A stretch of DNA of 37,800 nt from Proteobacteria bacterium UBA1148. Its GTDB lineage: Bacteria; Pseudomonadota; Gammaproteobacteria; Steroidobacterales; Rariloculaceae. Under the pieces are notes generated by a model. That model did no database searches, was not told the origin of the DNA, and saw only the letters and a list, made by a program, of their open reading frames with translations. Positions 7,374-15,294 of the stretch are shown here, piece by piece (position 1 is the first letter of the stretch; each line of letters begins with the position of its first letter). The stretch spans positions 46,669 through 84,468 of the forward strand of contig DBZY01000037.1 of assembly GCA_002311835.1 (NCBI GenBank), read 5' to 3'. The translations under genes and the position numbers were made by a program.

Positions 7374-8765
7374 CTAAGCAGTAGTTCTCTCAGCAAGTTT
7401 CTCCGATTGCTCCGCCACAATACCAGCACCCTGCTCTTGCAGGATCTGAATAATCCTGCGACTTCGACCACTGACAACGGTGTGCAGTAGCACTGTCGGA
7501 ATAGCCACCGTAAGTCCGAGTACAGTAGTGACAAGAGCCTGCGAGATACCACCAGCCATCATTCTCGGATCGCCTGTTCCGAATAACGTGATAGCTTGGA
7601 ACGTATTGATCATTCCAGTAACCGTACCGAGGAGACCCATCAAGGGAGCAACCACCGAGATTACCTTAATGATGAGAATACCTCGCTGCAAAGCAGGCGT
7701 CTCTTTTAAAATGGCCTCACCGAGTTTCAACTCCAGCGTCTCGGTATCAGCCTGCCTGTTCGCATGGTGAACCTGCAATACGCGTCCAAGCGCATTGTCA
7801 TCCGTAGGTGTTTCCTTCTTCAACTGTGCTGTTACCTTTCTACCCGCGATGGTGAGATTGACCAATCGCTCTAGAGATAGGAGTACTCCGAATAGTCCAA
7901 GAACAATAATCACATAGCCAACGATGCCGCCCTGGTTGATTCGTTCTCGCAAATTAGGAGTTTGCACTAGCAAACCAAGAATCTGGCCAGAGGTTGGATC
8001 GAGACCAAAGCGGACTACACCGTCTCCAGGCTGTGCATTCAAAAGGTCGGAGGTGCTACCCGTAAACCGCCCTTGCTCGGGCTGGCGCTGCAGTTCGGCA
8101 ACAGAGTTGGTTTCTGGATTGTGCTGAAGATAACGCCCATCTGCCACCAGATTAAACCCACCGACTCGGACTACATCTTCGATACTGATCTGACCGTCTG
8201 CAGTGATTACTTCAAAATTCCTGAGACGCTTAATTCTGCCAAGTTCTGTAGCCTCCCGCTGCAGCTCAAACCACAATTGCTCAATTTCTGCAATAGACGC
8301 TAGTTGACTGCTGGAACCCATCTTAGCAGCCAGTTCCGTCAGAAACTGGGCGCGGTCAGGGTACTCAATATTGGTAAGCGATGCCTCAAACAAACCTCGC
8401 GCATCCCCTGCCACTTGTTGCAATACACCAAATAGTTCTCGAAGCGATCCTAATCGCGTATCAAGCTGCCCAGTGACGTCAATAATTAGTAACTCGTTTT
8501 CCTCAAAGGTCGTTTCCAGTCGGTCACTGCGAGCCTCCTCACTTTGCCTCTGATCCTCGGCATCGTTGAGAAGCTGATCTTGATTAGCCTGGCTCTGCTC
8601 AAACTCAGCAATCCGCTGGATTTCCGCCTGATTGTCACGCGCCCTTCCCTGCTCAACCAGTTCCAAAAGTTCACCTAGGGTACGTGCTTCACCTTCTTGC
8701 GCATGCACGGGTGCGGCGATAATTGACGCTATAGCCGCCAACGAAAGGATTCTATAAATTTTCAT
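7374..8765 (-). CDS. ttpC: TtpC-like MotA/TolQ/ExbB protein with large periplasmic N-terminal domain
   Basis: The 463-residue protein starts with a signal peptide (residues 1-22, cleavage after HA), followed by a charged coiled-coil region (about 30-115) and a globular periplasmic part to about 275. It ends with an ExbB-like membrane domain: helices near 280-298, 363-388 and 408-430, with APLMGLLGTVTGMINTF at 373-389. This layout matches TtpC, needed with TonB2 for iron transport in Vibrio (family knowledge). The start codon shares one base with the DUF3450 stop (TAATG), with GGAGGAAGG just upstream, so the two are translationally coupled. It probably links the ExbB/ExbD/TonB motor to the periplasm. 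Confidence 0.9.
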   Translation of the reverse strand: MKIYRILSLAAIASIIAAPVHAQEGEARTLGELLELVEQGRARDNQAEIQRIAEFEQSQANQDQLLNDAEDQRQSEEARSDRLETTFEENELLIIDVTGQLDTRLGSLRELFGVLQQVAGDARGLFEASLTNIEYPDRAQFLTELAAKMGSSSQLASIAEIEQLWFELQREATELGRIKRLRNFEVITADGQISIEDVVRVGGFNLVADGRYLQHNPETNSVAELQRQPEQGRFTGSTSDLLNAQPGDGVVRFGLDPTSGQILGLLVQTPNLRERINQGGIVGYVIIVLGLFGVLLSLERLVNLTIAGRKVTAQLKKETPTDDNALGRVLQVHHANRQADTETLELKLGEAILKETPALQRGILIIKVISVVAPLMGLLGTVTGMINTFQAITLFGTGDPRMMAGGISQALVTTVLGLTVAIPTVLLHTVVSGRSRRIIQILQEQGAGIVAEQSEKLAERTTA

Positions 8766-9538
8766 TAGCCTTCCTCCGGCGGGGCTAGAGGTAATAGCAA
8801 CAGATCGGGCGCCACTTGATTGCGCGCCAACCGTAAACCTTGACGAATTGGATTACGAAATTCATTCCCAACCGGCACCCACGTACGATTACGTTGATCC
8901 CAAGCACCCGACTGAGCACCATCCGCGGTTTGGTATAGAAGCGCAATACGTCCAATCTGCAGAACATCCACTTCTCGAGTAGTACCGTCAATACTGAGTT
9001 CATCGGTATACGCAAAGATTGTCCGCGCGTAATCGTTCTCAATCTGCCAAGCTTCCATAACAACGCGGAATTTCTCAGCCGCCGTTACATCTGCTCGCCC
9101 GAGCAAAGCCGTAAGACTCTCAACCCGGGCTGTGCGCTCGTCGAGTAGAAACGGAACATCAAGAGCAACAAAGCGATCTAGCCCATCAATCATACGTGTC
9201 AACAAAGGAAGAATTTGACGCTCAATTATCTGGACCTGATCAATAGAAGTTCGCAGATTCGCAAGCACTTGCTCCTGGTCTACAATCTGTCGATCTAGCA
9301 AGGTGTTATAGACAATGAGTCCATCTACTTCCTTCATGACTCCTCGAAACTCTTCCGCCAATGACCTCGTCTCTGTAACAATCTCGTCAATCTGGTCTTG
9401 TTGCCCTTGCGCGACTTGAATACGAAGGTTCTCGGCAGTTACGAGTTCATCTACCGCCTGTTGGCCTGCAGCCATTTTTGCAGTGAATATCGCGCCTAAG
9501 GCGCTGAACAAAAACACTGCTTTATGTTTCACTCTCAT
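8765..9538 (-). CDS. DUF3450 periplasmic coiled-coil protein, first gene of the TtpC/ExbB/ExbD/TonB operon
   Basis: The 257-residue product has a signal peptide (MRVKHKAVFLFSALGAIFTA, cleavage near AAG-QQ) and a heptad-like helical region through about residue 110 (LRIQVAQGQQDQIDEIVTET, EQVLANLRTSIDQVQIIERQ). DYARTIFAYTDELSID and LARNQVAPDLLLLPLAPPEE lie near the C-terminus. The open frame begins at a GTG at 9544, but GAGGA abuts that codon and is correctly spaced from the ATG at 9538, which I chose. DUF3450 proteins lead TonB2/TtpC-type clusters in marine gammaproteobacteria. Their molecular function is not established. Its 3' end is partly repeated in inverted orientation at 9821-9862. Confidence 0.87.
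   Translation of the reverse strand: MRVKHKAVFLFSALGAIFTAKMAAGQQAVDELVTAENLRIQVAQGQQDQIDEIVTETRSLAEEFRGVMKEVDGLIVYNTLLDRQIVDQEQVLANLRTSIDQVQIIERQILPLLTRMIDGLDRFVALDVPFLLDERTARVESLTALLGRADVTAAEKFRVVMEAWQIENDYARTIFAYTDELSIDGTTREVDVLQIGRIALLYQTADGAQSGAWDQRNRTWVPVGNEFRNPIRQGLRLARNQVAPDLLLLPLAPPEEG
8789..8830 (-). repeat. Arm A of a 42-bp inverted repeat (inside the 3' end of the DUF3450 gene)
   Basis: The minus-strand sequence encoding LARNQVAPDLLLLP recurs on the plus strand at 9821-9862 with 41 of 42 bases identical. This is the original, coding copy. Confidence 0.9.
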
Positions 9539-9820
9539 GCCCACTCCTCAAATAATAATGGTGAGATTTAACTTGAACTATACAAACGGACGAACTATCG
9601 CTCTCGGTCGGCCCTGCACAACAAAAACAAAACAGCCCCCACGAAGCACCCAACACACCAACCATTCGATATTGGATGTGTAAAAACTTCTACTGGTTTT
9701 CTGAATTCTATACCCGTCTTAAGGCCGGTTCACTCAGGCAATCAGCATGTCATAGCACTCTAGTATGCCTACGCGACAACACTCAGCCTCTAGCCGCATA
9801 GGGCGGAAGGATAGCGTAAA
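9539..9820. other. Intergenic region upstream of the DUF3450-exb operon
   Basis: This stretch between the divergent DUF3450-exb and ilvC-leu operons should hold the minus-strand promoter of the exb operon. I found no convincing -35/-10 pair and no clear Fur-box palindrome. The short plus-strand open frame at 9765-9974 is not a credible gene: its only recognisable part is an out-of-frame reading of the inverted repeat. Confidence 0.5.
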
Positions 9821-9862
9821 TTGGCGCGTAATCAAGTGGCGCCCGATCTGTTGCTATTACCT
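9821..9862 (+). repeat. Arm B of a 42-bp inverted repeat: displaced copy of the DUF3450 3' end
   Basis: This intergenic segment matches the coding strand of the DUF3450 3' end (8789-8830) with a single difference (GCGCGT versus GCGCGC). Weaker similarity continues about 15 bases further (TAGCTCCGCCG versus TAGCCCCGCCG) after a one-base shift. Read in the matching frame it gives LARNQVAPDLLLLP, then diverges; an in-frame TAG lies just upstream. It is a gene fragment, not a gene. Confidence 0.9.
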
Positions 9863-9950
9863 AATAGCTCCGCCGCAAGTTCCCATATTAGGGAAGTTCA
9901 TGAAACTCATACTCAAATTATCCAGTTATATACATAAATCTGATGTTATT

Positions 9951-9956
9951 TATGAT
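9951..9956 (+). promoter_or_regulatory. Possible -10 element (TATGAT) of the ilvC-leu operon
   Basis: TATGAT lies in an AT-rich stretch 25 bases upstream of the leader peptide's ribosome binding site, where a leader promoter should be. The matching -35 is poor. A TTGACA at 9971-9976 is nearer but would start transcription inside the leader peptide. Confidence 0.3.
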
Positions 9957-9994
9957 ATTTGCTTCCACAATTGACATCACGGAGCCTTTTTTGG

Positions 9995-10102
9995 ATGATG
10001 CCCTATTGGTTGACAGAAAACTTGACTGAGATGATCAAAAACCGCCAAGCGCTGCCCCTTCCCGTGCTACTTAGTCACGGCAGGTGCGGGCGCTTGGTTT
10101 GA
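9995..10102 (+). CDS. Leucine/valine leader peptide of the ilvC-leuA-ilvE-leuCDB attenuator
   Basis: A 35-codon open frame starts ATGATG behind a GGAG at 9981-9984 and ends at TGA 10102. Its second half, QALPLPVLLSH, has four leucine codons and a valine codon within seven residues (CTG, CTT, GTG, CTA, CTT with intervening prolines), followed by GRCGRLV. The leucine/valine codons sit inside the first RNA hairpin and directly precede the antiterminator arm. This is the arrangement of ribosome-mediated leucine attenuation: scarce charged leucyl-tRNA stalls the ribosome and prevents terminator formation. It is too short for routine gene calling. Confidence 0.82.
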   Translation: MMPYWLTENLTEMIKNRQALPLPVLLSHGRCGRLV

Positions 10103-10153
10103 CGACGAAACCAACGTAAACCCCGCACCCGAAAGGCTGCGGGGTTTTTTTTT
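10045..10153 (+). promoter_or_regulatory. Transcription attenuator with alternative RNA hairpins (leucine control)
   Basis: Segment 1 (10045-10052, CCAAGCGC) pairs perfectly with segment 2 (10090-10097, GCGCTTGG), with an inner CCGTG/CACGG stem at 10062-10066/10076-10080. Segment 2 alternatively pairs with the terminator: GGTGCGGG at 10083-10090 with CCCGCACC at 10122-10129, eight base pairs. The leader peptide's Leu/Val codons overlap segment 1, so a ribosome stalled there would favour the 2:3 antiterminator. All pairings are read directly from sequence; the mechanism is the classical attenuation model. Confidence 0.82.
10121..10153 (+). terminator. Intrinsic terminator of the ilvC-leu attenuator
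   Basis: CCCCGCA (10121-10127) pairs with TGCGGGG (10138-10144) around a short loop containing GAAA, followed by nine consecutive T residues (10145-10153). It lies 63 bases before the ilvC start, upstream of the whole operon. Confidence 0.92.
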
Positions 10154-10216
10154 GGTGCCATTTCTTAACCATAGTTAATGACACGATTACTTTATTAAAA
10201 ATGAGAGGTTAGTGCG

Positions 10217-11203
10217 ATGGAACTCTTCGTAGAGTCGGATGCCCGACCAGAAGTACTCAGCGGTGAGCGTATTGCGGTGCTCGGCTATGGCAGCCAGGGC
10301 CGTGCCCATGCCTTGAATCTTCGTGATTCTGGTTATGACGTAGTAGTAGGCCTGAGGCCTAGCGGAATAACATGGTCGAAGGCCGAAAACGATGGCTTCT
10401 CTGTTAAACCCTTTGAGGAAGCTACAGAGGGTGCCGGATTGATAGCGTTTTTAACGCCAGACATGTCTCAGGCCAAAATCTACGAACAAATTCTAGTCAA
10501 AATAAAAAACAACGCCTCAATTCTGTTCGCCCATGGGTTTAATATTCACTACAAACGAATCGCACCTCGAAAAGATCTGGATGTTGTATTGATTGCCCCA
10601 AAAGGTCCTGGTGATCTCGTCAGGCGTCAATATGAGGCAGGACGCGGTGTCCCCTGTCTTATTGCAGTTCATCAGGATGTCACCGGGCAGGCTGAAGCAA
10701 GAGCTCTAGCTTATGCACACGGACTAGGTGGTACTCGAGGCGGTGTTTTGAGAACGACTTTCGGAGAGGAGACTGAGACAGATCTCTTTGGTGAACAGGC
10801 TGTACTGTGCGGCGGGTTATCTGAGCTGATTGTTCGTGGCTTTGAAACGTTAGTTGAAGCGGGCTACCAACCTGAAGTCGCCTACTTCGAGTGCATGCAT
10901 GAAGTGAAGCTAATCGTCGATCTACTACATGAAGGCGGGCTCGCAAAAATGCATGAATTTATCAGCGAAACTGCCAAGTACGGTGATCTAATCAGCGGCC
11001 CAAAGGTCGTGGATGATCATACGCACGAAAAAATGCGTGGCGTTCTCAAAGAGATCCAGGACGGAACGTTCGCAAAGAACTGGGTCTCCGAGTACGAGGC
11101 AGGCCTGCCAGAATACACCCGGCTCCTTCAGGAAGATCTTGATAGCCATATTGAAACCGTTGGCGCAGAACTCAGAGGGCGAATGGCATGGTTACAAGAG
11201 TAA
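10217..11203 (+). CDS. ilvC: Ketol-acid reductoisomerase, class I (NADPH)
   Basis: The 328-residue enzyme converts acetolactate or acetohydroxybutyrate to the dihydroxy acid in valine, leucine and isoleucine synthesis. It has the Rossmann motif GYGSQG at 23-28, a cofactor loop with Arg47 and Ser49 suggesting NADPH, FAHGFNIHY at 104-112, APKGPG at 127-132, and the magnesium ligands Asp189, Glu193, Glu225 and Glu229 in ETDLFGEQ and YFECMHEV. It is about ten residues shorter than the usual 338, with the trimming at the N-terminus. GAGAGG at 10203-10208 serves the ATG. It is the first gene after the attenuator. No acetolactate synthase gene accompanies it. Confidence 0.96.
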   Translation: MELFVESDARPEVLSGERIAVLGYGSQGRAHALNLRDSGYDVVVGLRPSGITWSKAENDGFSVKPFEEATEGAGLIAFLTPDMSQAKIYEQILVKIKNNASILFAHGFNIHYKRIAPRKDLDVVLIAPKGPGDLVRRQYEAGRGVPCLIAVHQDVTGQAEARALAYAHGLGGTRGGVLRTTFGEETETDLFGEQAVLCGGLSELIVRGFETLVEAGYQPEVAYFECMHEVKLIVDLLHEGGLAKMHEFISETAKYGDLISGPKVVDDHTHEKMRGVLKEIQDGTFAKNWVSEYEAGLPEYTRLLQEDLDSHIETVGAELRGRMAWLQE

Positions 11204-11245
11204 AGGAAGCTGGCTTTTAATCTCTTCGAGCAAGGAGGAAGAAAG

Positions 11246-12817
11246 ATGAACGCGGTAGATGACAATAAAGTCATCATATTTGATACGACATTGCGGGATG
11301 GCGAGCAGGCCCCTGGCTGCAGTATGACTCTCAATGAAAAAGTACGTGTCGCTGCTGCACTCCAAGATCTGAAGGTCGATATCATAGAGGCGGGTTTTCC
11401 GGCCGCTTCGCCTGGTGACTTTGACTCCGTGCGAACAATTGCTAGGAGTATAGAGAGTTCTACGGTCTGCGGATTGGCCCGCTGCAATTCGAAGGACATC
11501 AAGCGTGCCTGGGACGCGGTCAAAGATGCGGCGAGCCCGCGTATCCATGTTTTTGTTGCAACAAGCCAAATTCACCGCGAACACAAGCTACAAATGGCCA
11601 AGGAAGAAATCCTTAAAAGTGCTGTGGAATCTGTATCCTTGGCTCGAGAATACTGTGAAAATATTGAGTTTTCCCCGGAAGATGCTTCGCGGACAGAACT
11701 GGAGTACTTGGCAGAAGTAGTACAAGCTGTCATTGGAGTTGGCGCCACAACCGTGAATATTCCGGACACAGTAGGGTACGCTGTGCCCGGAGAATTCTTC
11801 GAGATTTTTAAATATCTCAAAAATAATGTGAGCGGAATCGATGATGTTCGGTTGAGCGCCCACTGTCACGATGACCTTGGACTGGCTGTAGCAAACAGTC
11901 TAGCCGCAGTTCAAGCTGGTGCGCGCCAGATCGAATGCACTATGAACGGGATTGGTGAGCGGGCCGGTAACTGCTCACTGGAAGAAGTCGTCATGGCTAT
12001 AAAAACACGTGAAAGTCATTTCGGCTTAAAAACGGGCGTTGATACGAAACGCCTTTATCCAACCAGCAGGATTGTCGCAAACGTCACAGGAATGCACACG
12101 CCACGCAATAAGGCGATCGTTGGTGAAAATGCTTTTGCCCACGAGGCTGGCATCCACCAGCATGGCATGCTCCAAAATCGGGAAACATACGAAATTATGC
12201 GCCCAGAAGATGTTGGACGATCCCACTCCAATCTGGTGTTGGGGAAGCATAGTGGCCGTCACGCATTTCGAGAACGAGTAGAGCAGCTTGGATTTCCGTT
12301 GGATGATATAGAGCTGAATCGATGCTTTGAGAAATTTAAGCGACTTGCCGATCGTAAGAAAGATATGTACGACCGAGATATAGAAGCGATCATCATGAAT
12401 GTCGATGTTGGCAAAGCCGGGCCGTGGATCATTGATGAACTACGCATTACTGCTGGGACCGGCACAGTAGCTACAGCCGTTCTGAAGCTCTCACATACAG
12501 ATGGCCGCGAGATTCGTGAGGCAGCTGAAGGAGATGGCCCCGTGGCTGCAGCCTTCCAGGCTCTGGAAGCTGGGACGGGGATCGAACTTACATTGAAAAA
12601 TTTCGAGGTGCGCGGTGTAACCGTAGGTGATGATGCCCAAGGTGAGGTCACCGTAACCGTAGAATATAATCAGCAGAGCTTCCGTGGCCACGCAGTAAGC
12701 ACGGATATCGTAGAGTCTGCGGCATTTGCGTACTTGGAAGTCATTAATCGAATTCTCCGCAGACACGACTCAAACGGTGATATTGAGGAAAAAACCATTG
12801 CCGTTGGTAATCCGTAA
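11246..12817 (+). CDS. leuA: 2-isopropylmalate synthase
   Basis: The 523-residue protein catalyses the first committed step of leucine synthesis, condensing acetyl-CoA with 2-oxoisovalerate. The catalytic TIM barrel opens with FDTTLRDGEQAPG (12-24; Asp13 metal ligand, Arg17 catalytic). The remaining metal ligands are in SAHCHDDLG (His206, His208) and GERAGNCSLEE (Asn242). A linker with HQHGMLQNRETYEIM is followed by a C-terminal regulatory LeuA allosteric domain from about residue 390 (GTGTVATAVLKL onward), so leucine feedback inhibition is likely. The length matches LeuA type 1 (about 515-523). AGGAGG precedes the ATG. It lies 42 bases after ilvC in the same operon. Confidence 0.96.
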   Translation: MNAVDDNKVIIFDTTLRDGEQAPGCSMTLNEKVRVAAALQDLKVDIIEAGFPAASPGDFDSVRTIARSIESSTVCGLARCNSKDIKRAWDAVKDAASPRIHVFVATSQIHREHKLQMAKEEILKSAVESVSLAREYCENIEFSPEDASRTELEYLAEVVQAVIGVGATTVNIPDTVGYAVPGEFFEIFKYLKNNVSGIDDVRLSAHCHDDLGLAVANSLAAVQAGARQIECTMNGIGERAGNCSLEEVVMAIKTRESHFGLKTGVDTKRLYPTSRIVANVTGMHTPRNKAIVGENAFAHEAGIHQHGMLQNRETYEIMRPEDVGRSHSNLVLGKHSGRHAFRERVEQLGFPLDDIELNRCFEKFKRLADRKKDMYDRDIEAIIMNVDVGKAGPWIIDELRITAGTGTVATAVLKLSHTDGREIREAAEGDGPVAAAFQALEAGTGIELTLKNFEVRGVTVGDDAQGEVTVTVEYNQQSFRGHAVSTDIVESAAFAYLEVINRILRRHDSNGDIEEKTIAVGNP

Positions 12818-12849
12818 CCTGTCGAGCATCAAAGTTAGGAATTCAACAC

Positions 12850-13818
12850 ATGCCCCTAAAACCAACCAAATACATCTGGCAGGACGGCAAATTGGTGCCG
12901 TGGGAAAAAGCCACGGTGCATGTTTTGACTCACGCCCTACACTACGGCTCTTCGGTATTTGAAGGCATCCGCGTATATAAAGGACCCAAGGGCCCTGTGG
13001 GTCTTAGGCTTAGCGACCACATTAACCGAATGTTCGATTCTGCTAAAACCTACCACCTGATTATCCCGTACAACGTGAACGAGTTGATCTCAGCCTGTAA
13101 GGATGTCGTGCTCCAAAACGGGCTTATGGATGGCGCCTATATCAGGCCTGTCGCATATCGCGGATACGGAGAAATGGGAGTAGCTGGAGATCCCGACGCA
13201 CCTGCCGAATGTTCGATAGCAGCCTGGGAATGGGGCTCTTATCTCGGAGAAGATGGTTTAGAAAATGGAGTGGATGTGTGTATTTCCTCCTGGCAACGTG
13301 CCGCCCCGAATACTTTTCCCGCAATGGCAAAGGCCGGTGGTAATTATCTCTCCAGTAGCCTTGTCACGCTTGAGGCAAGGCGACTGGGATTTGCAGAAGG
13401 CATTGCGCTCAGCAGCGAAGGCTATGTGAGTGAAGGAGCAGGCGAAAACCTTTTTCTATTAAGGGATGATGTACTCTACACCCCCCCAGTCTCTGCCTCT
13501 ATTCTCCCAGGATTGACGAGGGATATGGTCATGAAGCTCGGTCGGCTTACCGGACTTACAATCGTAGAGCAAAATATTCCGAGAGAAATGCTATACATGG
13601 CGGATGAGGTTTTCCTGACGGGCACGGCTGCCGAGATAACGCCAGTCCGGTCCGTTGATCGAATAACCGTCGGAAATGGGCGGCGAGGACCCGTGACCGA
13701 AGCTCTTCAGAAGCAGTTCTTTGGCCTTTTTGATGGCTCAACTCCCGACAAGTGGGGCTGGCTAGAACCAATCGAAAGTGGAGAATCCAGTCAGGTTGAC
13801 CAGTCGGTGGCAGTATGA
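12850..13818 (+). CDS. ilvE: Branched-chain amino acid aminotransferase (class IV PLP)
   Basis: The 322-residue fold-type IV aminotransferase performs the last step of leucine, valine and isoleucine synthesis. Key features are ALHYGSSVFEGIRVY at 29-43, YIRPVAYRGYGEMG at 97-110, the PLP lysine in AMAKAGGNY (Lys161), EGAGENLF at 195-202 and ILPGLTRD at 218-225. The length is slightly above the usual 305-310 because of a C-terminal tail of about 15 residues. The start ATG at 12850 is 32 bases past leuA. D-amino-acid and aminodeoxychorismate lyase relatives share this fold, but the context and ISSWQR/AWEWG-type segments support IlvE. Confidence 0.94.
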   Translation: MPLKPTKYIWQDGKLVPWEKATVHVLTHALHYGSSVFEGIRVYKGPKGPVGLRLSDHINRMFDSAKTYHLIIPYNVNELISACKDVVLQNGLMDGAYIRPVAYRGYGEMGVAGDPDAPAECSIAAWEWGSYLGEDGLENGVDVCISSWQRAAPNTFPAMAKAGGNYLSSSLVTLEARRLGFAEGIALSSEGYVSEGAGENLFLLRDDVLYTPPVSASILPGLTRDMVMKLGRLTGLTIVEQNIPREMLYMADEVFLTGTAAEITPVRSVDRITVGNGRRGPVTEALQKQFFGLFDGSTPDKWGWLEPIESGESSQVDQSVAV

Positions 13819-13873
13819 CTGCCACGGTTGAAGCGCCTGCGCACCATATGAACAACCCAGCGATAGCACTGGA

Positions 13874-15286
13874 ATGAATATGTCAGGAAAATCTTTGTTC
13901 GACAAAGTTTGGGACATGCACATCGTGGCATCAGAAACCGAAGATGTGCCGGCAATTCTGTATATCGATCTGCACCTTGTCCATGAGGTCACCAGCCCCC
14001 AGGCATTCGATGCGCTTCGAACCCGGGGGCTTACCGTAAGGCGTCCGGATCTAACTCTTGCAACAATGGATCACTCCACACCAACCGTCCCCATCAACTC
14101 GCTACAAGAACTTAAAGTCATCAGTGAACCCGAAGCCTTTGAACAAATCATTCAAATGGAGAAGAACTGCGAAGACTTTGGGCTTAAACTTCGAGGCTTC
14201 GATAGTGATGAGCGCGGAATTGTCCATGTAATCGGCCCGGAACTTGGAGCCACTCAACCAGGAAAAACTATCGTTTGCGGTGACTCGCACACCAGTACTC
14301 ATGGCGCCTTAGGTGCCTTGGCATTTGGAATTGGTACCACTGAAGTCTGCCACGTGCTAGCAACCCAGTGCCTTCTACAACGCAAGCCCAAGACGTTCGC
14401 CGTTAATCTGGTTGGGCAACTGCAACCAGGTGTCACAGCAAAAGATATTATCCTCGCGATCATAGGAGAAATAGGAGTAGATGGTGGCACTGGTCACGCA
14501 ATCGAGTACCGAGGAGAAGCAGCGTCTCGGCTTTCTATTGAAGAACGAATGACCATCTGCAATATGGCTATCGAAGGCGGTGCCCGAACCGGGATGTTCG
14601 CTCCAGATGATACAACGTTTGAGTATATTGCCGGCCGACCCCTGGCACCGAGCGGCACCGCATGGGACACCTCACTAAGTAACTGGAGACTGCTACCGAG
14701 CTGCGATGACGCAAAGTTTGACAAGGAAGCAACATTAAACATTTCCGAACTGAAGCCTATGATTACATTCGGCACCAACCCGGGCATGGTGATCCCTGTA
14801 GATGGAGTAATCCCCACCCCGTCTGCAACGGATACCGGTTTTGCTAAAGCGCTTGACTATATGCAATTAGAGGCCGGGCAACCTCTAGCTGGCACGCCAG
14901 TAGATATCGTATTTATCGGAAGCTGTACCAATTCAAGGCTAAGTGACCTGAGAGCGGCGGCAAGTCTTTTCAAAGGACGCAAAGTTGCGGACGGTGTACG
15001 GGCATTAGTCGTGCCAGGCTCCGCCAAGGTCAAGCGTGATGCCGAAGCCGAGAATCTACCCGCTATTTTTCAGGCAGCAGGAGCTGAGTGGCGTGAACCT
15101 GGATGTTCTATGTGTCTTGCCATGAATGGTGACTTCGTGCCAGCCGGAAAACTAGCAGTCAGCACCAGTAACCGTAATTTCGAAGGGCGGCAAGGCAAAG
15201 GGGCTCGAACTGTACTAGCTAGTCCGCTGACGGCAGCGGCTTCCGCCATAAATGGGGTTGTGAGTGACCCCAGACCCTTCATTTAG
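13874..15286 (+). CDS. leuC: 3-isopropylmalate dehydratase large subunit
   Basis: The 470-residue aconitase-family subunit binds a [4Fe-4S] cluster through Cys351 (GSCTNSRLSDLR), Cys411 and Cys414 (EPGCSMCLAMN). It has MDHSTPT at 65-71, CGDSHTSTHGA at 135-145 and SNRNFEGRQGKGARTVLASP near the C-terminus. With LeuD it isomerises 2-isopropylmalate to 3-isopropylmalate. The start could be 13874 or the second ATG at 13880; neither has a strong ribosome binding site, so translation may be coupled to ilvE, 55 bases upstream. The length agrees with bacterial LeuC (about 466). Confidence 0.96.
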   Translation: MNMSGKSLFDKVWDMHIVASETEDVPAILYIDLHLVHEVTSPQAFDALRTRGLTVRRPDLTLATMDHSTPTVPINSLQELKVISEPEAFEQIIQMEKNCEDFGLKLRGFDSDERGIVHVIGPELGATQPGKTIVCGDSHTSTHGALGALAFGIGTTEVCHVLATQCLLQRKPKTFAVNLVGQLQPGVTAKDIILAIIGEIGVDGGTGHAIEYRGEAASRLSIEERMTICNMAIEGGARTGMFAPDDTTFEYIAGRPLAPSGTAWDTSLSNWRLLPSCDDAKFDKEATLNISELKPMITFGTNPGMVIPVDGVIPTPSATDTGFAKALDYMQLEAGQPLAGTPVDIVFIGSCTNSRLSDLRAAASLFKGRKVADGVRALVVPGSAKVKRDAEAENLPAIFQAAGAEWREPGCSMCLAMNGDFVPAGKLAVSTSNRNFEGRQGKGARTVLASPLTAAASAINGVVSDPRPFI

Positions 15287-15294
15287 GCATTGCT

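Noticed and set aside
9765..9974. 69-codon plus-strand frame upstream of ilvC
   Set aside because: Its recognisable part is an out-of-frame reading of the 42-bp inverted repeat; no ribosome binding site or family resemblance.
9971..9976. Consensus TTGACA as the -35 of the ilvC-leu promoter
   Set aside because: A correctly spaced -10 would fall on the leader start codons and remove them from the RNA. The promoter should lie further upstream.
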